Source: Ursidibacter maritimus
GTDB lineage: Bacteria; Pseudomonadota; Gammaproteobacteria; Enterobacterales; Pasteurellaceae
Length of the DNA stretch: 64,000 nt
Reading direction: 5' to 3'
NCBI RefSeq assembly: GCF_009761395.1
Contig: NZ_LEKN01000012.1
Location: forward strand, 48,181-112,180
This document shows, one piece after another, positions 1-9,103 of the stretch (position 1 is its first letter; each line of letters starts with the position of its first letter). The notes under the pieces are model-generated. The model had not been told where the DNA came from. It worked only from the letters and a program-made list of their open reading frames with translations, and did not search any database. The position numbers and the translations under genes are program-made.

Positions 1-203
1 ATAATCGTTTCCAATTCTTGAGCCAATTTAGCTGGTACCACATTTAATGTACTCAATAACGGAGCAACCGAACCATCATTTTGTTTTAATAATGCTAACA
101 ATAAATGTGCTGGTTCAATGTAGGCATTATCTTTTCCAACTGCAATAGACTGTGCATCTGCAATCGCAGATTGGAATTTACTGGTAAATCTATCAATATT
201 CAT
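1..203 (-). CDS. clpB: ATP-dependent disaggregase ClpB, N-terminal end (partial)
   Basis: Only the first 67 codons are in the window; the gene runs off the left edge. The residues match the start of ClpB: a MNIDRFTSKF opening, then the Clp N-domain repeat with IEPAHLLLALL and a DGSVAPLL stretch. ClpB is the Hsp100 hexameric AAA+ ATPase that, with DnaK, pulls apart protein aggregates in the cytoplasm. The ATG lies at 203-201. A sigma-32-like promoter about 75 bp upstream agrees with heat-shock control. The fragment is short, but the identity is clear from the N-domain pattern. Confidence 0.88.
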   Translation of the reverse strand, partial: MNIDRFTSKFQSAIADAQSIAVGKDNAYIEPAHLLLALLKQNDGSVAPLLSTLNVVPAKLAQELETI

Positions 204-276
204 ATTTTTCCTCAAAATTCTTCTGTTGTTGAACATTCTGACATTGAGAGATTGAACCCTCTCTTAACAAAACAAT

Positions 277-304
277 AAATTGGGATTGTCAAGTCAATTT
301 CAAG
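277..304 (-). promoter_or_regulatory. Sigma-32 (heat-shock) type promoter of clpB
   Basis: Read on the minus strand, CTTGAAA (304-298) is followed after 13 bp by CCCAATTT (284-277). This is close to the RpoH consensus CTTGAAA-N13-17-CCCCATNT, and the spacing to the clpB start is suitable. The assignment rests on motif match plus gene identity. Confidence 0.75.
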
Positions 305-310
305 TAAAAA

Positions 311-326
311 TGTGAATAAGATCACA
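311..326. promoter_or_regulatory. Candidate CRP-binding site next to the clpB promoter
   Basis: TGTGAATAAGATCACA is a perfect TGTGA-N6-TCACA palindrome. Its centre is about 48 bp upstream of the expected clpB transcription start and only 7 bp from the sigma-32 -35 box. It could affect clpB, or it could be a chance match at the 3' end of the neighbouring gene. Confidence 0.5.
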
Positions 327-331
327 AAATC

Positions 332-1084
332 TTATTTAATTGAATAAAAATCAAGTAAATTCAATCTTGTCTGGCTAATGACAGACAAAACAGATAAACC
401 TTTTAATCTTGCAATTTGCTCAATAGCAGCCCTAAGCTGTTTTTCAATTTCAATTGGCTCAAAACCTTGATGTAGCCAAGGCGCATCGGTTTCAATCATT
501 AGGCGAGAAAGGGGAAATTGCTTTACCACCCTTTGTGTTTTAGGATTATGTAGAATATCTGGGGTTACGCTAACGTAATACGGCGTATGCAAAACTTCAT
601 TTAACATTTCATCACTGGCTTTAAACCAATGAAAATGAGCTTTCTTTACTTGATACTTACTCAGTAAGGACAAAGCAATATCCGTATCATCATATACAAT
701 GTGCAAATTTAGTGGCAAATCATACCGCTTACTGAGCTGAATAAATTGTTCAAATAAATCAATATAAGGCTGATAATCTAAATTTGGTTGTGTTTGTTTT
801 AGATAGTAAGGCAACCCCACTTCTCCACAAGCGGTCAGATATTGATGATTTTTCGCAATCCAATCGAACAAGCGATTTTGTTCATTTTCAGTCGGTAAAT
901 CTTGTTCAGGGTGAAAACCAGCACAGCAATAGATATGTGGAAAACGATTCTTTAAAGATAGCAAACGTTCGCTACTTTCCAAATTCGTTGCTACAGCAAT
1001 GAACCCTTGTAAATTGGGGTTAGCACAAATCTGAATAATTTGTTCATCTGAAAATTGATCTAAATGAATATGTCCATCAAACAT
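332..1084 (-). CDS. TatD-family metal-dependent hydrolase (YjjV-like)
   Basis: The 250-residue protein has the TatD amidohydrolase-barrel metal ligands: H5 and H7 of the opening HIH, E88 in CGEVGLP, H128 in LHIV, H152 and D200 in IETDAPW. Family members are Mg-dependent DNases/phosphoesterases of the cytoplasm; the exact substrate is not known for this branch. It has about the length usual for YjjV/TatD. It lies upstream of clpB in the same orientation, but clpB has its own promoter. The ATG at 1084 gives the expected MFDGHIH start. Confidence 0.82.
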   Translation of the reverse strand: MFDGHIHLDQFSDEQIIQICANPNLQGFIAVATNLESSERLLSLKNRFPHIYCCAGFHPEQDLPTENEQNRLFDWIAKNHQYLTACGEVGLPYYLKQTQPNLDYQPYIDLFEQFIQLSKRYDLPLNLHIVYDDTDIALSLLSKYQVKKAHFHWFKASDEMLNEVLHTPYYVSVTPDILHNPKTQRVVKQFPLSRLMIETDAPWLHQGFEPIEIEKQLRAAIEQIARLKGLSVLSVISQTRLNLLDFYSIK

Positions 1085-1434
1085 TGTTTAAATTACATTC
1101 TAAAAATAAGTAATCCTTAGTATAAATTTAATTCGTATTTGTTCTAAGACTTCTTTTCAAATTTTTGATTTATATCACATTTTTCTAAATGCTTATCATC
1201 ATTCACATCACTGCTATCGGTAAGCGATAAATCAGGTATAACAGCACCTGAATCGATTGAACTGTGCTTAGGAATTATTTTGTGGCTAATGTCGATTGCT
1301 AGTTATGATAATCTATTTAATACACAATCACACAAATTTACAAAATTTAGTTTTTCATAAACTAGTCACATAAATATCCAAATATAAAGGCCGTTCTGTA
1401 TGATACTGAACGGCCTTTATACGATTACTAGAAA
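1085..1434. other. Intergenic region between the tatD-like gene and dapA
   Basis: This is an AT-rich 350-bp gap without a credible reading frame. It holds the dapA terminator at its right end and a CRP-like half-conserved site near 1162-1184 (TTTTTGATTTATATCACATT, minus-strand core TGTGA-N6-TCAAA) that could serve the tatD-like gene. I see nothing else in it. Confidence 0.5.
1386..1418 (-). terminator. Rho-independent terminator of dapA
   Basis: AAAGGCCGTTC (1386-1396) pairs with GAACGGCCTTT (1408-1418), about 17 bases after the dapA stop. The A-rich flanks make it usable in both directions. Confidence 0.85.
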
Positions 1435-2322
1435 TTATACTAAACCTGCTTGCTGTAAGGCTGCTAATACTTTCGGTTGAGCAGATTCAGAAAGCGTAGT
1501 TAATGGTAAGCGTAATGTTGGCTGACTAATTAGCCCCATTTTGTAGGCAGCCCATTTCACTGGAATTGGATTTGCTTCAACAAAAAGATCGCGATGTAAC
1601 GCCATTAAACGCTGGTTAATTTGTTCTGCTTCTTCAAACTCACCTGCTAATGCTAAATTACACATTTTTGCCATATCCGCAGCTGCAAGATTATTTGTAA
1701 CAGAAATAACGCCTTGTCCACCAAGTTTCATTGACTCTAACCCAGTAGAATCATCGCCACTTAAGAAAATAAAATCATCGCCTGCAAGCTGTTTAATCAA
1801 CGGCAGGCGACTTAAATCACCCGTTGCTTCTTTAATACCAACGATATTTGGAATTTTTGCCAAACGCCCTACTGTTTCAGGTTTTAAGTCACTTCCTGTA
1901 CGACTAGGAACATTATAAAGGAGTTGTGGTAAATCGGTACTTTCTGCAATTGCTTTATAGTGTAAGTACATTCCTTCTTGGGTTGGTTTATTGTAATAAG
2001 GAACTACACTTAAACAGCCTGCAACACCACTATCTGCTAATAATTTAGTCATCACAATCGCTTCGCTTGTTGCATTAGAACCTGTCCCAGCAATAATCGG
2101 AATACGTCCTGCTGCATATTCCACCGCTTTTTTAATCACTTTAACATTTTCATCAATACTTAATGTTGTAGATTCCCCTGTAGTACCGACAGAAACAATA
2201 GCGTGAGTGCCTGATTGAATATGAAATTCAATTAAATTTTTTAATTCATCGAAATTGATTTCACCCTCATTCATTGGCGTAAGCAGTGCAACAATACTGC
2301 CTGAAAAAAGTGGTTTTGCCAT
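1435..2322 (-). CDS. dapA: 4-hydroxy-tetrahydrodipicolinate synthase
   Basis: This enzyme condenses pyruvate with L-aspartate semialdehyde, the first committed step to lysine and meso-diaminopimelate. The 295-residue TIM barrel has the family marks: GTTGEST at 46-52 (Thr pair of the proton relay), Tyr136 and Arg141 in YNVPSRTG, and the Schiff-base lysine K164 in GIKEATGDL. Length matches the family (about 292). It stands as a single gene with its own terminator. No lysine riboswitch is visible in the 113-bp upstream gap. Confidence 0.95.
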   Translation of the reverse strand: MAKPLFSGSIVALLTPMNEGEINFDELKNLIEFHIQSGTHAIVSVGTTGESTTLSIDENVKVIKKAVEYAAGRIPIIAGTGSNATSEAIVMTKLLADSGVAGCLSVVPYYNKPTQEGMYLHYKAIAESTDLPQLLYNVPSRTGSDLKPETVGRLAKIPNIVGIKEATGDLSRLPLIKQLAGDDFIFLSGDDSTGLESMKLGGQGVISVTNNLAAADMAKMCNLALAGEFEEAEQINQRLMALHRDLFVEANPIPVKWAAYKMGLISQPTLRLPLTTLSESAQPKVLAALQQAGLV

Positions 2323-2435
2323 TTGTAGCTCCTGGATATTTTTATTGTTTTAAAATTATGAGTAGCTTGCAAAATTCAGTTTAAATATGCAAGCATTTTC
2401 TTAGATTTTTGCGAATTTTTGCTCAAATTCTACCG

Positions 2436-2954
2436 CTATTCAATCCCTTTTTGATAAGACATCATCACTAACGTTCGCCATTTATCTTTTCCTTGTTCAT
2501 CTTTCCCCATATTTGCAATATTTGGGAAACGCCCCCAACACTCAAATTGATGTTTCTTCATTAAATTCATACTGACTTGATTCAATTCAAAGACATAAGC
2601 CATTAGGGTATTGATGCCACAAGAGAGCATCTGATCTTGCATATACTGAATAATTTGAGAACCGTAGCCTTTGCCTTTGGCACTTTGGTCAAGGTAAATA
2701 CTAATTTCAGATGTATGCACAAACGCAGGGCGTTCATAAAAAGGAGAAAAACTAAACCAACCTACGACATTCTCATCTTCAACTACGGTCCAAAGTGGAT
2801 ATTTTTCGCTGTTGAGATGAAAATCAAACCATCCTTGGCGACTTTCAACTGTCGCAAAATAGAGATCGGCAGTGACTTGATGAGTGGGAATTGCCTGGTT
2901 GTAAATGGCTAAAATAGCTTCAAAATCCGATGGAACGGCTTTACGGATCTGCAT
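2436..2954 (-). CDS. GNAT-family N-acetyltransferase (phosphinothricin acetyltransferase-like)
   Basis: This 172-residue single-domain protein begins MQIRKAVPSDFEAILAIYN, typical of Pat/YwnH-type GNATs. The acetyl-CoA loop appears as QSAKGKGYGSQII around residues 91-103, followed by the N-L-M/K-K-H-Q-F alpha4 segment. Family members acetylate small amines or amino-acid analogues in the cytoplasm; the substrate cannot be told. It lies 12 bp downstream of the HAD phosphatase gene, so the two may be cotranscribed. Confidence 0.75.
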   Translation of the reverse strand: MQIRKAVPSDFEAILAIYNQAIPTHQVTADLYFATVESRQGWFDFHLNSEKYPLWTVVEDENVVGWFSFSPFYERPAFVHTSEISIYLDQSAKGKGYGSQIIQYMQDQMLSCGINTLMAYVFELNQVSMNLMKKHQFECWGRFPNIANMGKDEQGKDKWRTLVMMSYQKGIE

Positions 2955-2966
2955 GTTAAATCATCC

Positions 2967-3785
2967 TTATAATGATAATAGTTGAGTTAATTCACGAGCA
3001 ATGCTGTCTTCATTATTTGATCCAATCGTTTTCTTCGCACTTTGCTGAACTTCTGATTCAGATTCACCCATTGCAATTCCCATACCCACTAATTGCAACA
3101 TACTGATATCATTAAAATTATCACCAAATGCAATCACATTTTTAGGATCAATACCTTCTCGTTTTAGCAACTCTGCCAAACAAGCACCTTTACTGTTTCC
3201 TTGAGCTGTAATATCTACCCTATCCACCCAAGACCACTCAGCACTAAATTGATCAAGCGGTAATTTTTCCACAAAATTTTGCATTTTTTGTCTATCTGGG
3301 TCGCTAATCAACACCTTCCAAATAAGTGTATTTCCATCTAAAAAATCTTCAAAACGAGAAACCTGATGCACATCAGGACGTACCTTTTCATCACAACTAT
3401 TTACCCAAGTGAGTAATTTGTTGAAATGGGTATTTAGTACTTCATAAGTCATACTATCTCGAGTATAAACGGCAGTATGAATATGCTCCGCCTTCGCAGA
3501 GGAAATAAGATAACTAGCTTGTTCTGTTGTTAATGGTTTCGCAGCAAGCACTTCGTCTTTTTGGAAATCATAAAGGTAAGTACCATTACAACAAACAACA
3601 GGCGTATCTAATCCTAACTCTGCATAATAAGGACGTACTGCCGTATGATGTCTGCCTGTTACAATAAAAACTTTAAGCCCTTTTTGTTGAGCTTGTTGGA
3701 TTGCGAATTTGCTTGAGTTTAAGATTGTGCCTTGACTAGAAAGCAACGTGCCATCTAAGTCGAAAGCAATAGCTTGATAAGACAT
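2967..3785 (-). CDS. Cof-type HAD-IIB sugar-phosphate phosphatase
   Basis: The N-terminus carries the HAD nucleophile motif FDLDGTLL with Asp9 and Asp11. Later there is a K in the cap-to-core segment (QGNSKGACL) and the final GDNFND acid motif, as in YidA/YbiV phosphatases. Members dephosphorylate sugar phosphates or cofactors such as FMN or PLP. I chose the ATG at 3785 (MSYQAIAF...) over a longer frame starting at 3821: it has a GGGAG ribosome site 8 bases upstream, and the extra residues would fall in the terminator of the preceding gene. The resulting protein has 272 residues. Confidence 0.82.
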   Translation of the reverse strand: MSYQAIAFDLDGTLLSSQGTILNSSKFAIQQAQQKGLKVFIVTGRHHTAVRPYYAELGLDTPVVCCNGTYLYDFQKDEVLAAKPLTTEQASYLISSAKAEHIHTAVYTRDSMTYEVLNTHFNKLLTWVNSCDEKVRPDVHQVSRFEDFLDGNTLIWKVLISDPDRQKMQNFVEKLPLDQFSAEWSWVDRVDITAQGNSKGACLAELLKREGIDPKNVIAFGDNFNDISMLQLVGMGIAMGESESEVQQSAKKTIGSNNEDSIARELTQLLSL

Positions 3786-3804
3786 ATAATTCTCCCAAAA
3801 TAAA

Positions 3805-3826
3805 AAAGGATGATTACTCATCCTTT
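3805..3826 (-). terminator. Terminator of the OmpA-like lipoprotein gene
   Basis: AAAGGATGA (3805-3813) and TCATCCTTT (3818-3826) form a perfect 9-bp stem with a 4-base loop, followed on the minus strand by a T run. It lies between the lipoprotein gene stop and the phosphatase start. Confidence 0.75.
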
Positions 3827-3858
3827 CTATTTTACGCTTTCATTGCCAATTTCGGTAA

Positions 3859-4707
3859 TTATTTATTACCGTTGTATGCAGGAGTTTGATAAAGTGGAGC
3901 TGGACCATTTGGACCCGCAACATTACCACCTTCATTTTGTTTTAACACGCCACCATTTGCAGAAATTTCTACACGACGGTTTGGACGTAAGCAATCACGT
4001 AACGCTTGGCCTGACTCACCATCACAAGCTTTAACTTGGCTTGCTTTACCATAACCAACAGCATCTAACTGTGCTGTTACGCCTTGCTGAATTAAACGCG
4101 CTTTTACAGTATTTGCACGACGTTGTGATAGATCTAAGTTATATGCTTCTGAACCTAAACGGTCTGTATAACCTGCAATTTTAGCTTGTTGAGCACCTGA
4201 TGATTTTAATTGTGCAGCAACGCTATCAACAACTTCTTTACCTTTTGCAGTTAATACATCTTTGTCAAAATCAAATAAGAAGTCACCGCTTAAGTTATAA
4301 GATGAGTTACCATTACAACCATTTGGATACCAGAAGAAACTTTGTGCGTTCATGTTTTTGTCAAATAAGATTTTGTATTGACAAATTTTGTGTACGCCGT
4401 TTTCACGATAGTTAAATGCATAATCCCACTCACGAACGCCATATAAGCCTTCTTCAAAGTGTGGGCGTCCGATTAGGTTATAAAGTTGGTCTTTATTCAT
4501 ACCACGTTCGATTTGACGAACATTTTCCCAGTTTGGCCAAGAACCAAATTGAGAACCATCGTGGTTAAATTCTGACTCAGAAATTTTGGGGAATACTGGG
4601 TTTTCTGTTGTACCTTCATCAGATACTTTGCTTAGGTTACCACAAGCAGCAACTGCTAATGCAACACTTGTTAATAATAAGCCACGAAAAATTTTAGTTT
4701 CTTTCAT
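3859..4707 (-). CDS. Outer-membrane lipoprotein with SmpA/BamE-like and OmpA C-terminal domains
   Basis: The 282-residue precursor has a lipoprotein signal ending AVAAC, with Cys22 to be lipidated. Residues about 55-125 resemble the SmpA/OmlA (BamE) fold (ERGMNKDQLYNLIGRPHFEEG). Residues about 140-255 form the OmpA peptidoglycan-binding domain (FDFDKDVLTAKG, then LSQRRANTVKARL and NRRVEIS). It should anchor the outer membrane to peptidoglycan in the periplasm, similar in role to Pal. The two-domain fusion is a known Pasteurellaceae/gamma-proteobacterial architecture. It is monocistronic, with its own terminator. Confidence 0.83.
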   Translation of the reverse strand: MKETKIFRGLLLTSVALAVAACGNLSKVSDEGTTENPVFPKISESEFNHDGSQFGSWPNWENVRQIERGMNKDQLYNLIGRPHFEEGLYGVREWDYAFNYRENGVHKICQYKILFDKNMNAQSFFWYPNGCNGNSSYNLSGDFLFDFDKDVLTAKGKEVVDSVAAQLKSSGAQQAKIAGYTDRLGSEAYNLDLSQRRANTVKARLIQQGVTAQLDAVGYGKASQVKACDGESGQALRDCLRPNRRVEISANGGVLKQNEGGNVAGPNGPAPLYQTPAYNGNK

Positions 4708-4845
4708 TTTTAGGTTATTCCTTGTGAAATTTTATCTAAAAGATAATTGATATGTCTCTGATAACCAAATTGGCATAGAGTTCTAGCGAATTCTACAATA
4801 TAAAATAACATTCTTCTAGTTTTTTATACAAATTATACCGATAAA

Positions 4846-6561
4846 TTATACCGATAAATCTTCGATAAATAATTGGATATTACGATTACCCCGAAATTCA
4901 TTGATATCTAATTTATAGACTAACTTAGCCTTTTTTATAGACATATCAGGGAATTGTCTCACATCTACATTAAACCAAATTGCATCAAATAACATGCCAT
5001 CATTATTTTCAACTAACATTTTTAAATGCTTTTCACCCACTAAACGTTGTTGAAGAATATTAAAATCACCTTCAAAAGTAGGTTCTGTAAAATGTTGCCC
5101 CCAAGGACCCGCTTGTTGCAATAATTCTGCGGTTTGTAAGGTTAATTCCGCAGAAGATAATTCACCATCCGTGTAAACAATGCCTTGTAATTGCTCTGGT
5201 TGGATAAATTTTTTAATCGTTTTATCAAATGCTTGCTGAAATTGTAAAAATTTATCGCTATAAATAGTAAGCCCAGCTGCCATTGCGTGCCCACCAAATT
5301 TAACAATCAGATCTGGATATTGTGAATCAATTCGCTCAAGTAAATCACGAATATGTAAACCTGAAATTGAGCGGGCTGAACCACGTAATAATTTACCTTC
5401 TTCATCATCTTGTGCAAAAGCAATCACAGGGCGGTAAAATTGATCTTTGATTCTTGAAGCTAAAATACCGATCACGCCTTGGTGCCAATCGGCTTGATAC
5501 AACACAATCCCACCCACTTGCTCGTTATCCGCTAAGTTAGGCAGTTTAGCACAAATAGCCAAAGCTTCTGTTTTCATTTCTTGCTCAAACTCTTTACGGG
5601 TCTGATTTAAAGAGTCGAGTTCCAGAGCGAGTTGCCTTGCTTTAACAAGATCATTACAGATCAATAAATCTACGCCTAACGACATATTTTCTAATCGCCC
5701 TGCCGCATTTAAACGTGGCGCAATAGCAAAGCCCAAATCACCCGCTTGTAGGCGAGATAATTCTCTTTTACTAATTTCCGCCAATGCCTGAATACCGACT
5801 CGGCATTGCCCTGCTCTAATACGTTTTAATCCCTGTGCGACTAAAATACGATTATTATGATCTAAAGGCACAACATCTGCGACTGTCCCTAATGCCACTA
5901 AATCAAGCAATTCCGAAATATTTGGCTCTTTACCATTAAACGCATTATGCTCTCTTAATTTTGCTCTGAGTGCTACCATCACATAAAAAATAACACCTAC
6001 ACCTGCAAGCGATTTAGAAGGAAAACCACAGAAAGCTAAATTAGGGTTAATCATTGCATCTGCATTTGGCAAATTCTCTGTGGGTAAATGATGGTCAGTC
6101 ACTAAAACCCTTATCCCTTGAGCCTTAAGAAGATTGATCCCATCAAAAGATGAAATACCGTTATCTACAGTGACAACTAAATCTGCTCCTTGAGCAATTA
6201 CATTTTCCGCTATGGCAACACTCAATCCATAACCTTGTGAAAAACGATCTGGAATAAGATAGTCCACGTTTTCAAAACCAAATTGGCGTAATGCTAAAAT
6301 CGCTAAGGCAGTACTTGTCGCGCCATCGGCATCAAAATCGCCAACAATAATAATACGATCTTGCTTGAGATAACTTTGATACAGCAATTCTACCGCTTGT
6401 TCAATATTAGCGAGTTGATTTGGATGATGTATTCCTTTAAGTGAAAGATCTAACTCCTGAGCAGACCTAACACCACGAGCTTGGTAAATTCGATTTAGTA
6501 ATGGATGTTCAGATAATTTTTCGGTAGTCGTTATAGGACGACGTTTAATCAATTTTTTCAT
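4846..6561 (-). CDS. recJ: Single-stranded-DNA-specific exonuclease RecJ
   Basis: RecJ degrades single-stranded DNA 5' to 3' in RecF-pathway recombination, mismatch repair and base excision repair. The DHH phosphoesterase core is clear: GDFDADGATST, VVTVDNGIS and VLVTDHHLP, then the DHHA1 segment with GGHAMAAGLTI and an OB-type C-terminus. The 571-residue length fits (E. coli 577). I took the ATG at 6561; a TTG two codons upstream is also open, and no strong ribosome site separates them. It sits immediately downstream of dsbC in the same direction, as in many gamma-proteobacteria, with a short hairpin between. Confidence 0.94.
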   Translation of the reverse strand: MKKLIKRRPITTTEKLSEHPLLNRIYQARGVRSAQELDLSLKGIHHPNQLANIEQAVELLYQSYLKQDRIIIVGDFDADGATSTALAILALRQFGFENVDYLIPDRFSQGYGLSVAIAENVIAQGADLVVTVDNGISSFDGINLLKAQGIRVLVTDHHLPTENLPNADAMINPNLAFCGFPSKSLAGVGVIFYVMVALRAKLREHNAFNGKEPNISELLDLVALGTVADVVPLDHNNRILVAQGLKRIRAGQCRVGIQALAEISKRELSRLQAGDLGFAIAPRLNAAGRLENMSLGVDLLICNDLVKARQLALELDSLNQTRKEFEQEMKTEALAICAKLPNLADNEQVGGIVLYQADWHQGVIGILASRIKDQFYRPVIAFAQDDEEGKLLRGSARSISGLHIRDLLERIDSQYPDLIVKFGGHAMAAGLTIYSDKFLQFQQAFDKTIKKFIQPEQLQGIVYTDGELSSAELTLQTAELLQQAGPWGQHFTEPTFEGDFNILQQRLVGEKHLKMLVENNDGMLFDAIWFNVDVRQFPDMSIKKAKLVYKLDINEFRGNRNIQLFIEDLSV

Positions 6562-6576
6562 AATCAATAAGAAATT

Positions 6577-6620
6577 AAAGCGGGTAGATTTTGCAAAAAA
6601 TTCACCTAATCCACCCGCTT
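6577..6620 (-). terminator. Weak hairpin made from uptake-sequence-like arms, between dsbC and recJ
   Basis: AAGCGGGT near 6578 and ACCCGCTT near 6613-6620 are complementary with a 27-base loop. The arms are near-matches to the uptake signal. It may attenuate read-through from dsbC, but no clear T run follows. Confidence 0.3.
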
Positions 6621-6635
6621 AAAATACAATTAATG

Positions 6636-7322
6636 CTATTCACTTAACATTTTTGCTAATTCTTTCGGCTCAACAAAACCAGGGATTAGTTCTCCTGTTT
6701 CAGTCACGATATTAGGCGTACCATTAACTCCAAATTTTAACCCTAGCTGATAATGTTTTTTCACAATGCTTGGCGTTTTGAGTTCTTTAGGTAAATTGCC
6801 CTTTTCTGCTTCATTTAATGCGAAAGCTTTATCCTTTTCTGTCCAAATCGCTTCCATTTGTTTTGCTGTTTGTGTTTCCATACCACCACGCGGGAAAGCT
6901 AAATAACGAACGGTAATACCAAGATCATTATATTCTTTAACTTTAGAGTGCAACAAATGGCAATAATGGCAAGTAATATCCATAAATACAGTGACTGTAT
7001 GCTTTGGATTTTTCGCTGGATATACAATCATTTCATTACTCAATGCATTTAATTCTGCAAGTAACGCATTATTTGTAATATCAACTACTTGACCATTTTT
7101 TAATTCAAACACTTTCCCTTGAATAATAAAACGACCATCTTGACTAATTTGTACAATACCTTGATCTGATGTTGCTGTTTTAAAGCCTGGTAAGGCTGAG
7201 TCTGAAATTTTGACGTTGGTTGCACCGACTTTTTCTAATTGTTTTTGTAAGTTCGCATTATCAGCTAATGCAGAAGTAGCCAAAAGTGATGTTGCTAACA
7301 CCATTGCTGTTTTCTTAATCAT
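6636..7322 (-). CDS. dsbC: Periplasmic disulfide isomerase DsbC
   Basis: The 228-residue precursor has a signal peptide cut after ATSALA (residue 20), an N-terminal dimerisation domain, and a thioredoxin domain with the C118-HY-C121 active site (CGYC in E. coli) and a cis-proline in NGTPNI. It isomerises wrong disulfides in exported proteins and is kept reduced by DsbD. The dsbC-recJ order is conserved in E. coli. A second DsbC-like gene with a CSFC site lies at 57.6 kb in the accessory island; this copy is the chromosomal, core one. Confidence 0.93.
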   Translation of the reverse strand: MIKKTAMVLATSLLATSALADNANLQKQLEKVGATNVKISDSALPGFKTATSDQGIVQISQDGRFIIQGKVFELKNGQVVDITNNALLAELNALSNEMIVYPAKNPKHTVTVFMDITCHYCHLLHSKVKEYNDLGITVRYLAFPRGGMETQTAKQMEAIWTEKDKAFALNEAEKGNLPKELKTPSIVKKHYQLGLKFGVNGTPNIVTETGELIPGFVEPKELAKMLSE

Positions 7323-7333
7323 TCTAATATTCC

Positions 7334-8950
7334 TTAAAGTTTTAATTGTGCTTCAATTTTTCTTGCTTTAACCAAGAATGCTTTACGCTCTTTCTCTGGC
7401 ATTCCTGAACCCGTTCCAGGTAATTTCACAGTCATTGGATTAACTGGGCGTCCATTGATATGAAATTCATAATGTAAATGTGGCCCTGTTGAACGACCGG
7501 TATTTCCTGATAAACCAATACGCTCCCCTTTTTTAACTGTTTGACCAGGGCGAACGAGCTGGCGACTTAAGTGCATATATACGGTTGTATATTGCCCACC
7601 GTGGCGTAATTTAATATAACGCCCAGCCCCATTTGCTTGATAAGCAACATGCTCGACCACGCCATCAGCGGGTGCAATAATCGGAGTACCCACAGGCAAA
7701 CCAAAATCGACACCTTTATGTGGTGCGACTCGGCGAGTAACTGGGTGCAAACGTCTTGGGTTAAATGGTGAAGATACTCTCGGCGTAAATTGTAATGGGT
7801 AGCGAGAAAAACCACGCCCTAAAGTTTCACCATGTAAGCTGTAATAACGCCCATTATCCGCTTGAATAGCATAGTAACTCTTCTTACCACTTACCACTCG
7901 AATTGCCTCAACATTACCCAACTCTGTCACTTTGCCATTGATGTATTCACGTTTAAGCAAAATCACAAACTTATCGCCCTTTTTCAGTTTATTCGTTGCT
8001 ATTTGCCACTGTAAACCCGCAGCCAACTGATTAATTTGACGATTCGATAAGCCTTGAGCCTTCAAACTTGAAGTAAAATCACCATTTAAAGTGCCTTTTA
8101 CAACATCCTGTTTCCAAACGCCTTCTTTTTGTATCGTTTGTACACTAAACTGATTTTTCGACTTTCTCTCAAAAATCTTTTCCTCCTTTTCAGAGACTAA
8201 CCAGTTCATATATTCCAATTCGCCATCTTTATCTAGTACCCAATAAAATTGCTGTCCTGTGCTTAAATTGGCTAATTGTGGAAATTTCTTCTCAAGAACT
8301 TTTGCTGTATTTGCGCTTAGCCCAGACTGTTCTAACACATCTGCCAATTTATCACCACGAGCGACGGTATAACTAAATTGATTTTGAATACGCAACGCCT
8401 CATCAGCAACATCTAAAAAACTATCTAATGCAGATTCAGCTTCTGGGTCTAATTTCTCTTGTTGAGCATTTTTTTGAGCGGCTTCATTTTGAATACGTTC
8501 AATGGTTTCATCATCAATGTCATCTTGAGCAATAAAATCATCTTCATAAGAAGTCGCATTCTCATCAGTTGTTTCATTTGATTCAGGCTCATCAAATTCT
8601 CCATCCTGAATATCAATATAAGTAAGCTCTTCATTTGCCATAATAGTAGAGTGAGATATATGCTCTAATGCCGATGTAACATTTGGCTTTTCCAATGAAG
8701 CATCTGCAGAATTTGGTTTTTCTTCAGCTGTGCTCGATTCTGCCACGAGTGTATTTTGGGGTTCTATAATAGATTGTCCATTGTTCTCAGATGTAACCAC
8801 ATTAACGCTACTAGGATTGTTAGGTATTTCTTGTTGCTTTAACATCAAAACAATACCTATAAAAATAGATGCCATAGCGGCTAAGAACATAATAAACTTT
8901 ATTCGATTCTTTTTACGCTTTCGATCACGAGCAAAAACAACATACTGCAA
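7334..8950 (-). CDS. mepM: M23 peptidoglycan DD-endopeptidase, MepM/YebA-like
   Basis: This inner-membrane-anchored murein hydrolase cuts D-Ala-mDAP cross-links to allow wall growth. It has one membrane segment (about 18-37), an acidic linker, a LysM-like/OapA-type region (about 195-250), and a C-terminal M23 LytM domain. Zn ligands lie in HKGVDFGLP (near 411-415) and GPHLHYEFH (near 490). The start is a TTG at 8950 with AGGA 7 bases upstream; no ATG gives the conserved MQYVVFARDRKRKK opening. Adjacency to znu genes matches the E. coli yebA-znu neighbourhood. Confidence 0.87.
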   Translation of the reverse strand: MQYVVFARDRKRKKNRIKFIMFLAAMASIFIGIVLMLKQQEIPNNPSSVNVVTSENNGQSIIEPQNTLVAESSTAEEKPNSADASLEKPNVTSALEHISHSTIMANEELTYIDIQDGEFDEPESNETTDENATSYEDDFIAQDDIDDETIERIQNEAAQKNAQQEKLDPEAESALDSFLDVADEALRIQNQFSYTVARGDKLADVLEQSGLSANTAKVLEKKFPQLANLSTGQQFYWVLDKDGELEYMNWLVSEKEEKIFERKSKNQFSVQTIQKEGVWKQDVVKGTLNGDFTSSLKAQGLSNRQINQLAAGLQWQIATNKLKKGDKFVILLKREYINGKVTELGNVEAIRVVSGKKSYYAIQADNGRYYSLHGETLGRGFSRYPLQFTPRVSSPFNPRRLHPVTRRVAPHKGVDFGLPVGTPIIAPADGVVEHVAYQANGAGRYIKLRHGGQYTTVYMHLSRQLVRPGQTVKKGERIGLSGNTGRSTGPHLHYEFHINGRPVNPMTVKLPGTGSGMPEKERKAFLVKARKIEAQLKL

Positions 8951-9103
8951 AATATTATCCTATGTTTTTTCTTATCTTTATTACTTATTTACACAATGAT
9001 TTAGCTAAGACTCAATAACGAAATAAAAATTCCATTATTGCTTGTTGTCAAAGCAAAAAAAATCCGTTAATTTTATCGGGTTATTCTATTTAACCCAGTA
9101 AAA

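Noticed and set aside
9078..9096. GGGTTA...TAACCC inverted repeat as a Zur box before znuC
   Set aside because: It touches the start codon region and does not resemble the known Zur consensus well enough to name; it was only mentioned in the znuC entry.
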